From Clostridiaceae bacterium Marseille-Q4145 (GTDB lineage Bacteria > Bacillota > Clostridia > Lachnospirales > Lachnospiraceae): 64,000 nucleotides of DNA. Position 1 is the first letter of the stretch. Each line of letters begins with the position of its first letter. The DNA is taken from positions 1,071,501-1,135,500 of the forward strand of contig JAGTTP010000002.1 of assembly GCA_018223365.1 (NCBI GenBank). Direction: 5' to 3'. The translations under genes were made by a program, and so were the position numbers. The notes below the pieces were generated by a model. That model worked only from the letters and a program-made list of their open reading frames with translations. It was not told where the DNA came from and did no database searches. Shown here one piece after another: positions 8,803 to 18,731 of the stretch.

Positions 8803-9648
8803 TCAACGAGAATGGCTGCGCATGCCCTTGCCTCCCAGTTCCCAGAAGGCTACAGCACTGGCTGCTGCCACATTGAGGGAATCCACCCCATGGGACATGG
8901 GAATTTTCACCGTATAATCACTGTCTGCAATGGTGGTGGAGGCAAGTCCTTCCCCTTCGGTTCCCAGAATCACCGCCAGTCGTTCTTCTGCATGGAGTAC
9001 TGGATCGTTAATTTCCACAGAGTCATTTCGAAGGGCCATGGAAACGGTCTTAAATCCACTCTCTTTCAGAAGTTTCATTCCCTCCTCCGGCCATGATGCG
9101 TCTTCCGGAAAATAGGTCCATGGAATCTGGAATACCGTTCCCATGCTGACACGGATCGATCTCCGGTACAGAGGATCGCTGCAGTCCGGTGTCAGCAGTA
9201 CTGCATCCATATTAAGAGCAGCAGCAGAGCGGAAAATAGCTCCCACATTGGTGGGGTTTACCACATTTTCCAATATAGCAATCCGGTGTGTTCCAGCACA
9301 GACTTCCTCTACACTTAACGGCTTTGGCCGCCGCATGGCGCAGAGCATACCTCTGGTCAGTTTGTATCCGGTAATCTGTGTAAGCACATCGAACTCCGCT
9401 GTATAAAAAGGGCTTTCCGGACATCGCTCCATCAGTGTCCTTGCTTCCTGTTCCAGATGTTTCTTCTCTACCAGAAAAGAAAGCGGCACACAGCCTGCAT
9501 CCAGGGCACGTTCAATGACCCGCGGACTTTCCGCAATAAAAATTCCCTGTTCCGGATCCTGTCTGTTTAACAGCTGCACTTCCCGGAGTCTGGCATAGAC
9601 ATCCAGCTCCGGTGCAGCAAAATCTGTAATTTCAATGATATTGGGCAT
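8803..9648 (-). CDS. SpoU/TrmH-family rRNA or tRNA 2'-O-methyltransferase
   Basis: A 281-residue SPOUT methyltransferase with an N-terminal substrate-binding part. The C-terminal knot motifs are ENVVNPTNVGAIFRSAAAL (motif 1), LAVILGTEGEGL (motif 2) and IPMSHGVDSLNVAAASAVA (motif 3). These bind S-adenosylmethionine and define the family. The precise nucleotide target is not assignable. Its start lies 38 bp after the stop of the giant adhesin, with no terminator visible between them. Confidence 0.93.
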   Translation of the reverse strand: MPNIIEITDFAAPELDVYARLREVQLLNRQDPEQGIFIAESPRVIERALDAGCVPLSFLVEKKHLEQEARTLMERCPESPFYTAEFDVLTQITGYKLTRGMLCAMRRPKPLSVEEVCAGTHRIAILENVVNPTNVGAIFRSAAALNMDAVLLTPDCSDPLYRRSIRVSMGTVFQIPWTYFPEDASWPEEGMKLLKESGFKTVSMALRNDSVEINDPVLHAEERLAVILGTEGEGLASTTIADSDYTVKIPMSHGVDSLNVAAASAVAFWELGGKGMRSHSR

Positions 9649-9686
9649 CGTATGTCTCCTTTAATCTTCCGCCCGATTATAGCATA

Positions 9687-12600
9687 TTACACCTTCTTTC
9701 TCCAGTCATAAACCGCAATTCCAAGCCCGGTTCCGGCGATTGCTGCCGCAAGCAGGGCAATCCACAGCAGGAAATCCGTGGCATCTCCGGTTCCGGCTGC
9801 TTCCGCCGTTACCGGCTGGCTGTTCTTAGATGTCTCCTCACCAGAGGATCCTCCCTTATCTTTCTTCTTATGGGTCTTCTTCTCCGGTATCCGTTCATCC
9901 TCCAACACGATGACCTGAACGCCTGATTCATCCAGCACTTCGAATACCAGCGGTTCCGCGGTCAGATAGCCTTTGGGAGCCTTCTTTTCTTCCAGCCGGT
10001 AAGTCCCGATCGGGAGACGCGTCATTAAATATCCTTCGTCGCTCTGTGATATCCAGGACATGACTTCCTGTCCATCCGCGTTATACAAAGTAAGTTCCGC
10101 ACCTTCCAGCAGTTCCTGGGTCTCCTTGTCCCGTTTCTGAATCTCCACCTGGGTAATATCATCCTTCATAACCAGCATATTTTCTTCCAGAGACGTCCAG
10201 ACTTCCACTTCTCCCTGTCGTTCCAGCATCTGCACACTGCTGCGGTTCAGCCACCGACCGGACTCATCCCGATCCTGGATTAATCGAAATTCCATCTCTT
10301 CCGCCGTCACAAACCCCAGTGCCGGGATCGTCTCCTGCAGAAGATACCGGTATTCTTCCGTTCCGGAGAGACGAAGTCCTGATACGGTATGTGGAATTTC
10401 TTCAGATATCCACGTGTCCACGATCTTTCCAGTCTCTTTTTCCACAATTCTGAGAGTTGCACCGGGGATTTCCTGTCCATTCGTCAAATCCTGTTTGCTC
10501 ACCTGCAGCCGGGCAGCCGTGTTAAACACTTCCTGCTCAAACAAAAGTACCGTATCTCCCTGCTCCCCCGTATAAGATGCGTCAAATTCATAGACATCCG
10601 GATTTTCCAGATATCCGGGTGCCGGCTGCAGTTCCTTTACATAATATCTGCCATTTGGCACATCTGCGCGAAATACCGCCAGTCCCTGCTCATCACTTGC
10701 CAGCACTTCCAGCAGCTGATCTTTTTTGATGTAGGGATCACTATAGGGCGTCACCACCCGGTCATTGCTGACCGCATAACCGTAAAGATTCTCTGCCGCA
10801 TAAAGGCCAAATACTGCTCCCTCTATTGGTGTATTCTCTCCTTCCGGATGATTGGTCTTTTTGTGGATTCGGATCTCAACCTTCTGCCGGGCATTGATGT
10901 AGGAAGTATCTTTTGCAAATACAATCGGCGTATCCTGATTTTCATAGGATAATACCACCTCTTTGACCTCCGGATTCAGCAGGAAAGTTCCGTTTCCCGC
11001 TTTTACCTCTTTCACATAATAAGTACCCAGCGGAAGATTCTTTATGGACGCTGTTCCTGTCCAGTCTGTGATGATGGTCTCGATTTTCGTATCTTTTTGA
11101 AGTTCCAGCAGTTCTCCCGCCCCATTGAGCCACACCGCATAATTTCCAGTGCCATCCGGCTGCAGAATATCCTCTTTTACATAGACTTCAAAAGATGCCT
11201 GTTCTACTCTGCCAAGCAGGTACCGGAACAACGTCGTAAAGAATCCCCTGATCTGATCGGTGATACTCTTTTCTGTTCCCACCAGGAATTCTCCTTCCTT
11301 AGTGACGGCAAAGCTTCCCACCGTTCTCTGATCCTTCAGATCATGCTCAGCTACCAGATTGGTACCCTCCACATGGAACCGCACTTCCTCTGTAATCGAA
11401 TTTTCCTCCCGGTTGCTCTCTTTGGTATAATCATCCGATGTCTCATAGCCTACATAATTTTCCGGTGCCAATGTTTCCCGAAGGATATATTCTCTTCCTT
11501 CCATGAGCTTTTCAATGAGATGCCCCTCCTTTATGATCAGGCTGGCTCCTTCCGGCAAATCCTCCGGGGAAGCAAGTTCTTTATAGAATCCCTGCTCTTC
11601 GTAGAAATAGTGTACCTCTTCTCCTGCTTTCTTTGAAACCCAATGATCCACCGGCTCCTCCATGAGCATCCAGGAACCATCTGGATTTTTTCTCGGATTT
11701 CCGTGAGCATCCACCTGAACTTCCCATACTTCCAGATAAGCGCCTCCAATGTGAACACCAGATGTCAGGTCTGATTTGGTAAATACATGCTTGATTTTCT
11801 GATTTTCATAGCAAAGATCCGTATGATCCTGCACTTCCACCAGCTGTCCTCCCTGCTCACTTTCATAAGAAGCATCCACCTGCAGCTGCTCATCCGATGT
11901 GGTATAGCCTTTGGGCCCTTCTAGCTCCCGTACTTCGTACTTTCCAAGTGGAAGATCCTCTGAAAATACAGCCTTTCCTTCTTCGTCTGTAACTGCTGTG
12001 GCCACCAGTGCTCCCGCCGGAATGAGCAGCCTTCCTTCATCCGCATTTTTGTAATCAAAAATGGTCTGTACATGGCGGTAATCCGGCACGGTTTTTTCCG
12101 TATTTTTCGTAATGTAACTGTAAATATCTTCTGTATTGTAAAGTCCGTACACAGCACCTGCCAGTGGTTCCCCGGTCTCTACATCCTCTTTGTTCACTTC
12201 CAGGCGGACTTTCTGTCTGCGGTTCTCATAATCGCTGCTCACCCATTCAAAGTTCACTTTCTGCTCCTGGGGTGTGATCTCAAAATACTGAATTTCATCA
12301 TTCAGCACGAATCCATCACCTGCTGTCACTTCCCGGATATAGTAAGAACCAATATAGAGATCTGCCAGATATCCATAACCCGTCTGGTCTGTGGTAATGG
12401 TTCCCACCTTGTCATTCTCATGCCATACCAGATAATCGTCTAGCGAAACCCCATACTCGGAGAGCTTCTCCTTATCCAGCTCCTGGGTATAAATATCCTC
12501 CGCCGCATAGATTTCAAATACTGCGCCTTCGATGGGCGCATCTTCGTAATCAAAGACCAGATCTTTTTTGTGATATTCCGGCAGTTCCCATACGGGACGG

Positions 12601-15600
12601 AAATAATGCTCGTCCAGCTTTTCCTTCAGGCTCGTTCCTTCTTCTGCGGCATCATAAAGCTTTTCCCCGTGTTTAATGAGCTCCAGAATTCCTTTCTGCT
12701 CCTGATTTCCCTGTACCACCGTGCAGATCAGATTTCCATAGGAATCCACCAATGTATATTTATTGCCGCCCATCTGTCCGTCCGGATAAACCGAAGCATT
12801 TTCCACAGTAAATTTTACTGGGATTTCCGGTAAAGATACTATTTCATAGGAATGATTCCGATCCCTGCCCGTATCTTTCAGTTCTTCTTCCGCACCATTT
12901 AGCACATAGCCTTCCGGTGCTTTCACTTCCGTCAGTTCGTAAGAGCCGGTGGGCAGTTTTGCCGGAAGTATCAGATAGCAGTCTGCAATCTTTCCTTCTG
13001 TATTTCTCAGAACGACAGGTTCAAAAGGATATTTAATCGTTCCATATTCTTTTCTGGAGGACGGCTCATAATACCAGAGATACCCTTTTGCATCCTGCTT
13101 CCATCCGGTTTTCGCCATGGTCTCCTGTTCCCGTCCGGTCATTTTCGTTACCTTCAGCCGATAGGCAGCCCCCTCTTTCAGTACGGTTCCACTGACCAGT
13201 TCTTCCGGTTTTAAAATGGTTCCATCAGCAGGCAGTTTATCGGCATCTGCCTTAACCAGTCTTAAATAAGCCTCCGTACAGTTATCGGAAATGTAACGAA
13301 TATCCTGCGAAACACGGCCCTCCACAGCTGACGGATCGTAAATCTCCCCATCTTTATAAACACTGCTGTTGGCATGGTCTCCAAAACGAATATCTTTCTC
13401 TTCCCCAAATGTCTCTTTCACCTGCTGCCTTGTACTGTCTGTGTAAACAACGCCTCCGTCATCTGTGATATAAACAAAGAAGGGCTGCGCCATTACATGG
13501 TTGTCCGGCGTGGTCGTCTCCACCACCACATAGGTTCCATAGGGCAGCTCCGGGGAAGTCAGCGCTCCCTTTTCATCGGTGAACATTTCCGCTACCTGAT
13601 ATCCATTCTTCTGTCCGTTTGCTGCCGGTATCAGCCATGCGCGGTCTCCGTTTGTCCAGCTTTCCAGCTTCCGCTTATAGACCGTTGCCGCCTGCTCACC
13701 GGTAAAATCATAATCATAGAATTTCCGGATGTCCGCACTGCTCCAGGCGATTCCATTTTCCGGCTGTATCTGCCCCTTGCGGACTGCTGCCAACTCCGAC
13801 ACCAGATAGACCGTGAACCCGGCCCCTTTGATGGGCTTCAATTCCGTCTGGCTCTGATTATCGGAAGTCTTGACGATGGAAAATGCTTTTTTCTGTACAT
13901 GGTCTCCCGTATACACAATTTCATTTCCCATATCCTGATCGTCCACCGTCAATGTATTTGCATCCTCTCTGGATGCCTCATCTCTTAAAATCACCCGTTG
14001 AGTCTCATCATCATAAGTAAAGGTAAGATGATAGGTGGTCTCATCCAACATATAGCCTTCCGGCGCCTGCACTTCCTTTAACACATAGGAGCCAAGTTCT
14101 AGATCGTGGAACTCGAATCCGCCCGGAACCTCGCCCACCGTTCCGGTTCTGACCAGGTCTCCCTTCCGATAAAGAATCCCCGTATGTCCATCCGCATGAA
14201 TGATATCTGCTGCCGCCCGGAGTTCATAAACTGCTCCGTCAAGCACCGCATCTCCCTGCGGCTTCCCAATTTCGGATTCTGTATCGTATTTCAAGACCGT
14301 CACCCGGCCTTTGGTCCGCTCATTGGTTACCGTCCCCTTCCGGTTGGAGGTAGCCGTCATAGTTTTCTGGTTATTGTATCCATCCACAGCCCCTTCTTCT
14401 GTCCGGGAACCTGTAATCTGGAAATAATAAGCCGTCTTTCCTTCCGCGTCGTCATCATTCCAGCCTGCCGGATGTCCAGTAATCAGTTCCACCAGCCGGT
14501 TTTTCCAGTCTCCAAAATAACCTTTTCGCGCATTTGTCTCTACCAGATAACATTTTCCTTGATTTTTATAATTCCAGTAAATCCAGTCACTAAGATAGGT
14601 ACCATCCGGCTGTTCTGTCACAGAAATATTTTTCGGTGTATAACTCGGATCCAGCTCATAATCTGCCGTCTCCCGGTTGTAGCGCAAAATCTGGAACAGG
14701 ACAGCGGACAGCCGTTTTCCCGTATCTTCATCCTGCTTATCCACGCTCACTTTGATTTTCCACGGCTCGTTGTAAGCCTGAAATGAATAGGGATTTTCCT
14801 TGCTAGCCGGATAGGTTCCTGCTGTATTCCAGGCATTTCCTTTTGTAAATGTGATCTTCTGATCTCCAATAATTTCAAAATAAAACCGATTCGTCGTCTG
14901 ATCGATGGTATACCCGTATGGTGATTTTGTCTCCAAAATCATAAATTTTCCCTGATTAGAAGGATTGTAATACAACGGTCCAACCAGATAAGTACCATCG
15001 CCCTGGTCCTTCATAACTCTCCGGTCTTCATACCGATAAGGCACATACTTGCCGGTTTCTTTCTGAAATTCATATACGCTGAAATCTGCATCGGACAGTG
15101 AGAAATCTGTCTGTCCGGTCACGGAATCGTGTTTTACGACTTTGAGCCATGCCTCCCATGGCTTGTTATAGAAATCGTGATATTTATGCTGACCATCCTT
15201 TGCGGTCACTGAATAATTATTTTCTTCATTGTTGCAATATCCATAAGGCGGTGCCGTCTCTGACGCCTGAAATTTAGCTCTCCAGTCATGAACCCAATCG
15301 CTTAATTCGGATCCTATCTGGCCCGACGCCTGTGCCTTGGAAGCCTCGTAAGCTGCATCCCTACTGTGGTAATAGCCATGGTTATCTGCATCCGCCTTTT
15401 GACCGTCATCCAGGGAATCCCAGTTCACCACATACGTATAGGTTGGACCAGAGGCACTGGCTTCATGACTTTCCTTTTCTCTGCGGGTTACTGTTCCATT
15501 CGCCCCGGAAGAGGCCGTTTTTCCATTGATGGTAATCTGTGCTCCTTCTAATACTTCCTCTGTCAGGCTGTCATGTTTGGTAATGGTTAGCTTTGCCTCC

Positions 15601-16937
15601 ACACTGACTTTATCTGACGCATCCGCAGATACGCTGCCCGTCTCATACTCGGAGCTTTCTCCTCCTCCTCCGGTCTCGCCTCCACTTCCGCCACCTTCAT
15701 AGGGAAAGGTATCCGGCAGAGAACTTAATCCTACTGTCTGGGAATTTGCATTTTCCGAATAGAAAACATAATAAGTATGAGTCTTCCTTTGTGCAGCGGA
15801 ATAAATATCCCATACAAAAGTTCCATAACGGTCTAAATCATCCTCATCCATACTGGAAGTATTTAACATGGCAACCGCCCTGTTCTTCACCGCACTTTCT
15901 GAATGGGAAGTGGAATTCTGATAAATCCATAATGCGATCTGGGCACACACATAATTAACTCCGCCAAGTCGCCCATAAGTGAATACAATATATCCGATTC
16001 CATCATCCTTTTTCTCATAGTCCCCGGGATTGGCTTTATAGAGGTAGGTGCTCCTTGCAGATTTTCCCATGCTCATACAGAGCGCTTCCTTTCCCCCCAC
16101 CGTCAGCTTATAAATGGTTCCGTGTCCCGTTCCTGAATAGCCGGTAGCAGAGACCGTCATCTTACTGACCAGATCCCCTCCGGATAACGCATATGGCTGT
16201 ATCGGTTCCCACTGCTCATACAAGTCTTCCATCGTGTATCCGGCTTCGCGAAATTCATAGAAATCCTCCAGTGACAGTCCCTGATAAATAGTTCCGCCAA
16301 AAAATGTTTCCGGCGGCACCCCGGATTCCATTATCGCAATACACTCGTCCAGACTCTGATCCATATAGACCTGATCGGAAAGCTCTACATTCAGATCCTT
16401 CAAATATTCTGCCAGATCCCGCTCATAGTCATAAAGCTGATTCCACCAGTCATCATCATATTGTTCCAGATCCTCATAGCCGTTGGGTAAATAAAGTTCC
16501 CTCCATCTGGCAACACTCGAGAGATCATCCTCGGTAAAATGATACTGACCATCATCGGTTTCTTTTGTTTCTTCGTTTGGTTCCTGCTGCTGTTCATCCT
16601 CCTGCTCTTCGTCTTCTATTTGTCCCTCTGTTTCCCCATTTTCTGTTACTTCCGGATCTGTCTCTGATTCATTTTTTACCGGGATTTCTGGTAAAACTTC
16701 TCCCCCTGTTTTCTCTTCTTCCAGCTCTTCATTTACCGGGATTTCCGGTAAAATCTCATCCTCCTGCACGGATTCTGTCTCTTCTGTGGCAGTATCTGCT
16801 TCCATTTCTGCTGCCACAACAGGTTCCACTTCCGCCGCATAGCTATCGGCCGGAATACTTCCCGCCAGAACAGCAGTCATGAGCAGCAAAGCCCCCAGTC
16901 TCTGCCATAACTTTTTCTTCTTCATAAAATTGTTCAT
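9687..16937 (-). CDS. giant thioester-domain/CnaB-repeat surface adhesin (2416 aa)
   Basis: A signal peptide (to about residue 35, ending SYAAE) is followed by an acidic Glu-rich linker and then a thioester domain. The likely crosslink is Cys287 in ALCMS with Gln333 in CAQIALWIYQ. After it come roughly 13 CnaB/SpaA-type prealbumin-like modules, each opening with a Lys strand such as VVKHD, VNKED, VSKQD or IQKRD and closing with a GxYxLxExxAPxGY strand. Such modules usually carry Lys-Asn isopeptide bonds. The end is a Lys-rich spacer, AAGTGD, a hydrophobic helix and RKK, a non-LPXTG sorting signal. The architecture matches covalent host-binding adhesins of Gram-positives. It has a consensus promoter upstream and is followed closely by housekeeping genes. 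Confidence 0.93.
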   Translation of the reverse strand: MNNFMKKKKLWQRLGALLLMTAVLAGSIPADSYAAEVEPVVAAEMEADTATEETESVQEDEILPEIPVNEELEEEKTGGEVLPEIPVKNESETDPEVTENGETEGQIEDEEQEDEQQQEPNEETKETDDGQYHFTEDDLSSVARWRELYLPNGYEDLEQYDDDWWNQLYDYERDLAEYLKDLNVELSDQVYMDQSLDECIAIMESGVPPETFFGGTIYQGLSLEDFYEFREAGYTMEDLYEQWEPIQPYALSGGDLVSKMTVSATGYSGTGHGTIYKLTVGGKEALCMSMGKSARSTYLYKANPGDYEKKDDGIGYIVFTYGRLGGVNYVCAQIALWIYQNSTSHSESAVKNRAVAMLNTSSMDEDDLDRYGTFVWDIYSAAQRKTHTYYVFYSENANSQTVGLSSLPDTFPYEGGGSGGETGGGGESSEYETGSVSADASDKVSVEAKLTITKHDSLTEEVLEGAQITINGKTASSGANGTVTRREKESHEASASGPTYTYVVNWDSLDDGQKADADNHGYYHSRDAAYEASKAQASGQIGSELSDWVHDWRAKFQASETAPPYGYCNNEENNYSVTAKDGQHKYHDFYNKPWEAWLKVVKHDSVTGQTDFSLSDADFSVYEFQKETGKYVPYRYEDRRVMKDQGDGTYLVGPLYYNPSNQGKFMILETKSPYGYTIDQTTNRFYFEIIGDQKITFTKGNAWNTAGTYPASKENPYSFQAYNEPWKIKVSVDKQDEDTGKRLSAVLFQILRYNRETADYELDPSYTPKNISVTEQPDGTYLSDWIYWNYKNQGKCYLVETNARKGYFGDWKNRLVELITGHPAGWNDDDAEGKTAYYFQITGSRTEEGAVDGYNNQKTMTATSNRKGTVTNERTKGRVTVLKYDTESEIGKPQGDAVLDGAVYELRAAADIIHADGHTGILYRKGDLVRTGTVGEVPGGFEFHDLELGSYVLKEVQAPEGYMLDETTYHLTFTYDDETQRVILRDEASREDANTLTVDDQDMGNEIVYTGDHVQKKAFSIVKTSDNQSQTELKPIKGAGFTVYLVSELAAVRKGQIQPENGIAWSSADIRKFYDYDFTGEQAATVYKRKLESWTNGDRAWLIPAANGQKNGYQVAEMFTDEKGALTSPELPYGTYVVVETTTPDNHVMAQPFFVYITDDGGVVYTDSTRQQVKETFGEEKDIRFGDHANSSVYKDGEIYDPSAVEGRVSQDIRYISDNCTEAYLRLVKADADKLPADGTILKPEELVSGTVLKEGAAYRLKVTKMTGREQETMAKTGWKQDAKGYLWYYEPSSRKEYGTIKYPFEPVVLRNTEGKIADCYLILPAKLPTGSYELTEVKAPEGYVLNGAEEELKDTGRDRNHSYEIVSLPEIPVKFTVENASVYPDGQMGGNKYTLVDSYGNLICTVVQGNQEQKGILELIKHGEKLYDAAEEGTSLKEKLDEHYFRPVWELPEYHKKDLVFDYEDAPIEGAVFEIYAAEDIYTQELDKEKLSEYGVSLDDYLVWHENDKVGTITTDQTGYGYLADLYIGSYYIREVTAGDGFVLNDEIQYFEITPQEQKVNFEWVSSDYENRRQKVRLEVNKEDVETGEPLAGAVYGLYNTEDIYSYITKNTEKTVPDYRHVQTIFDYKNADEGRLLIPAGALVATAVTDEEGKAVFSEDLPLGKYEVRELEGPKGYTTSDEQLQVDASYESEQGGQLVEVQDHTDLCYENQKIKHVFTKSDLTSGVHIGGAYLEVWEVQVDAHGNPRKNPDGSWMLMEEPVDHWVSKKAGEEVHYFYEEQGFYKELASPEDLPEGASLIIKEGHLIEKLMEGREYILRETLAPENYVGYETSDDYTKESNREENSITEEVRFHVEGTNLVAEHDLKDQRTVGSFAVTKEGEFLVGTEKSITDQIRGFFTTLFRYLLGRVEQASFEVYVKEDILQPDGTGNYAVWLNGAGELLELQKDTKIETIITDWTGTASIKNLPLGTYYVKEVKAGNGTFLLNPEVKEVVLSYENQDTPIVFAKDTSYINARQKVEIRIHKKTNHPEGENTPIEGAVFGLYAAENLYGYAVSNDRVVTPYSDPYIKKDQLLEVLASDEQGLAVFRADVPNGRYYVKELQPAPGYLENPDVYEFDASYTGEQGDTVLLFEQEVFNTAARLQVSKQDLTNGQEIPGATLRIVEKETGKIVDTWISEEIPHTVSGLRLSGTEEYRYLLQETIPALGFVTAEEMEFRLIQDRDESGRWLNRSSVQMLERQGEVEVWTSLEENMLVMKDDITQVEIQKRDKETQELLEGAELTLYNADGQEVMSWISQSDEGYLMTRLPIGTYRLEEKKAPKGYLTAEPLVFEVLDESGVQVIVLEDERIPEKKTHKKKDKGGSSGEETSKNSQPVTAEAAGTGDATDFLLWIALLAAAIAGTGLGIAVYDWRKKV

Positions 16938-17093
16938 TCTCCTTTTCCGTAATACATTCGATTGCTTCCAAGGCTGCAGCTACATCATCCGTATCTCCCC
17001 CTTTCATACGGTCGGTGCGACTTTATTTCTTTAACTAATAAAATGGGAATAGTGTAGGGAAATCCTAAAGACTATTCATAGATGAATAAACTT

Positions 17094-17122
17094 ATTATAC
17101 CGGTTGTTGCAAGACATGTCAA
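17094..17122 (-). promoter_or_regulatory. consensus sigma-70 promoter of the giant adhesin gene
   Basis: TTGACA (17122-17117) and TATAAT (17099-17094) are separated by exactly 17 bp. This is a perfect consensus promoter about 155 nt upstream of the adhesin start. The leader contains a small hairpin just after the start region (TATTCATCTATGAATA). The promoter lies directly behind the terminator of the upstream small gene. Confidence 0.85.
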
Positions 17123-17124
17123 TG

Positions 17125-17160
17125 AAAAAGCCGCCATATTTCCAAAGAAATACGGCGGTC
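17125..17160 (-). terminator. Rho-independent terminator of the small membrane protein gene
   Basis: The minus strand folds ACCGCCGTATTTC against GAAATATGGCGG and continues with TTTTT. It separates the 72-residue protein gene from the adhesin promoter. Confidence 0.88.
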
Positions 17161-17181
17161 TGTAGAATTTAAAATATCAAT

Positions 17182-17400
17182 TTAGAATACTGTGCGGAAA
17201 AACCAAGTAATAATTCCCACGATCAAAAGGATCGGTAAAGCAATGTACAAAAAACCGGCTGCTACCAGTCCAATAAGAATCAATGGGAAAAACACCAATG
17301 TAAAGAAAATCTTTGTAATTCCCCAGGTTGCTCTCACCGCAAAAATCAGTAATTTACCAAATACTGCAATCATCAATATGAGAAAAATCAATGTCCACAT
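17182..17400 (-). CDS. small hydrophobic membrane protein (72 aa), function unknown
   Basis: The protein is almost entirely hydrophobic, with two to three predicted membrane segments and a short polar link (VRATWGITK). It has no recognisable motif. A strong AGGAGGA site precedes the ATG, and a good terminator follows the stop, so it is a real gene. It lies 30 bp after the cation diffusion facilitator gene and may be read with it under the NiCo riboswitch. Confidence 0.7.
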   Translation of the reverse strand: MWTLIFLILMIAVFGKLLIFAVRATWGITKIFFTLVFFPLILIGLVAAGFLYIALPILLIVGIITWFFRTVF

Positions 17401-17430
17401 ACGAACTTCCTCCTGCCTGTCTTACGTGTC

Positions 17431-18369
17431 TTATACCTCTGTCAGTTGTCTCTGGCAATCATGGATGGGATTGACATGAACCATACAATGTTTCACCTCT
17501 GCAAAAGTTTCTTCAATGGCATGGTGAACCTTCTCCGCAGTCTCATGGGCTTCATCCAGTGTCTGTGCTCCATCTGCGGCAATCTCAATGTCCACATACA
17601 TTTTGGAACCAAACAATCTGGTCTGAAGCAGATCAATCCGTTTCACACCATCCACTTTCAGAATCGTCTCCCGCATCTCTTTCTCCGTCTTCTCATCACA
17701 GGAGCGGTCTACCATCTTATCAATGGCATCCCGGAAAATGTCTACGGAAGCCTTTACAATCAAAAGACAAATAACCACACTGGCCAGTGGATCCAGAATC
17801 GGGAATCCCATTCTTGCTCCGAAAATACCAACAAATGCACCAACGGAAGACATTGCATCGGAGCGATGATGCCATGCATCTGCCATCAATGCGCCGGAAT
17901 TAATTTTTTTCGCTGCTCCACGAGTATACCAGAACATCCACTCTTTGACAACAATAGAAACAACTGCTGCCACCAGCGCCAGCATACCGGGAATGACAAT
18001 TACTTCTCCATGAGAACTTTTCACAATATTCTCTACGCCGCCAAGGCCAATGCCAAGACCGGTTGCAAGCAGTAATCCGGACAAAATAATGGAAGATACA
18101 CATTCCATGCGCTCATGTCCATACTGGTGCTCCTTATCGGATTTTTTACCGGAGAGAGTAACTCCGATCATCACAATAAAGGTACTTCCTACATCCGATG
18201 CCGAATGCACTGCATCGGAAATCATTGCTCCGGAATGAGCCAGAATTCCGGCAATCAGCTTAAATACCGAGAGAAGCAGATTGACTGCAATACTTACGCC
18301 TGACACTTTCATCGCCAGGGCATTTTCTGTTGATACATTGTTTGTTGTTTTGTTTTCTGTGTGTTTCAT
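17431..18369 (-). CDS. cation diffusion facilitator, probable Ni/Co exporter
   Basis: The 312-residue CDF protein has six membrane segments. Metal-site motifs are HSASDVGS and DAWHHRSDAMSS (the HxxxD pairs), and a cytosolic C-terminal domain ends with AEVKHCMVHVNP. I start it at 18369, behind AAGGAGG, rather than at an upstream in-frame ATG lying inside the leader RNA. The gene follows a NiCo riboswitch, which points to export of cobalt or nickel rather than zinc. The His-rich metal site itself does not distinguish these ions. Confidence 0.93.
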   Translation of the reverse strand: MKHTENKTTNNVSTENALAMKVSGVSIAVNLLLSVFKLIAGILAHSGAMISDAVHSASDVGSTFIVMIGVTLSGKKSDKEHQYGHERMECVSSIILSGLLLATGLGIGLGGVENIVKSSHGEVIVIPGMLALVAAVVSIVVKEWMFWYTRGAAKKINSGALMADAWHHRSDAMSSVGAFVGIFGARMGFPILDPLASVVICLLIVKASVDIFRDAIDKMVDRSCDEKTEKEMRETILKVDGVKRIDLLQTRLFGSKMYVDIEIAADGAQTLDEAHETAEKVHHAIEETFAEVKHCMVHVNPIHDCQRQLTEV

Positions 18370-18524
18370 AACCAGGACCTCCTTATTACACTTTCGGGTT
18401 CTTCTTATGTCACATACATTGTCCGCAGCAGGAATGTTCCTTTCCAGTGCTGCTACTCGCCGCCGAGGGATCTTCCGGGCTGCTCTTTTTTTCGTAAACA
18501 AAAAGACATACCTGCGGAACATAC

Positions 18525-18611
18525 ACTGTCCCACAGATATGCCTTACTATGTTCATATCTGCTGCCGCGTCTGCGGCCCGGCCCCACGCCTTCCGGCATC
18601 GCCTGCTCAGT
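18525..18611 (-). ncRNA. NiCo riboswitch (Ni2+/Co2+-sensing) upstream of the CDF exporter
   Basis: The minus strand shows the conserved four-way-junction elements in order: ACTGAGCAGGC, a GATGCCGG...GGCGTGG hairpin, GCCGGGCCGC with its GCGGC partner, AGCAGATATG...CATATCTG, and the closing GGGACAGT. I recall the same order in the structurally known NiCo aptamer. P1 is ACTG/CAGT. A U-rich run (TCTTTTTG) around 18500 lies just downstream and may belong to the expression-platform terminator. The coding start is about 155 nt further on. The class is known to control CDF exporters. Confidence 0.88.
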
Positions 18612-18731
18612 TTGTACTGTTGATCTCGCATCCTTGTTCGAATGTAATGCAGTGCAAAGAGAATTTCTTTATGATTGTAAGATCATATACTACAGACTAT
18701 GGGTTAGTCAAGATAAATGTGATAATTTTTC

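Noticed and set aside
17431..18534. Longer start for the cation diffusion facilitator
   Set aside because: The extra 55 residues are read through the riboswitch expression platform and lack hydrophobic or family features; the ATG at 18369 has an AAGGAGG site.
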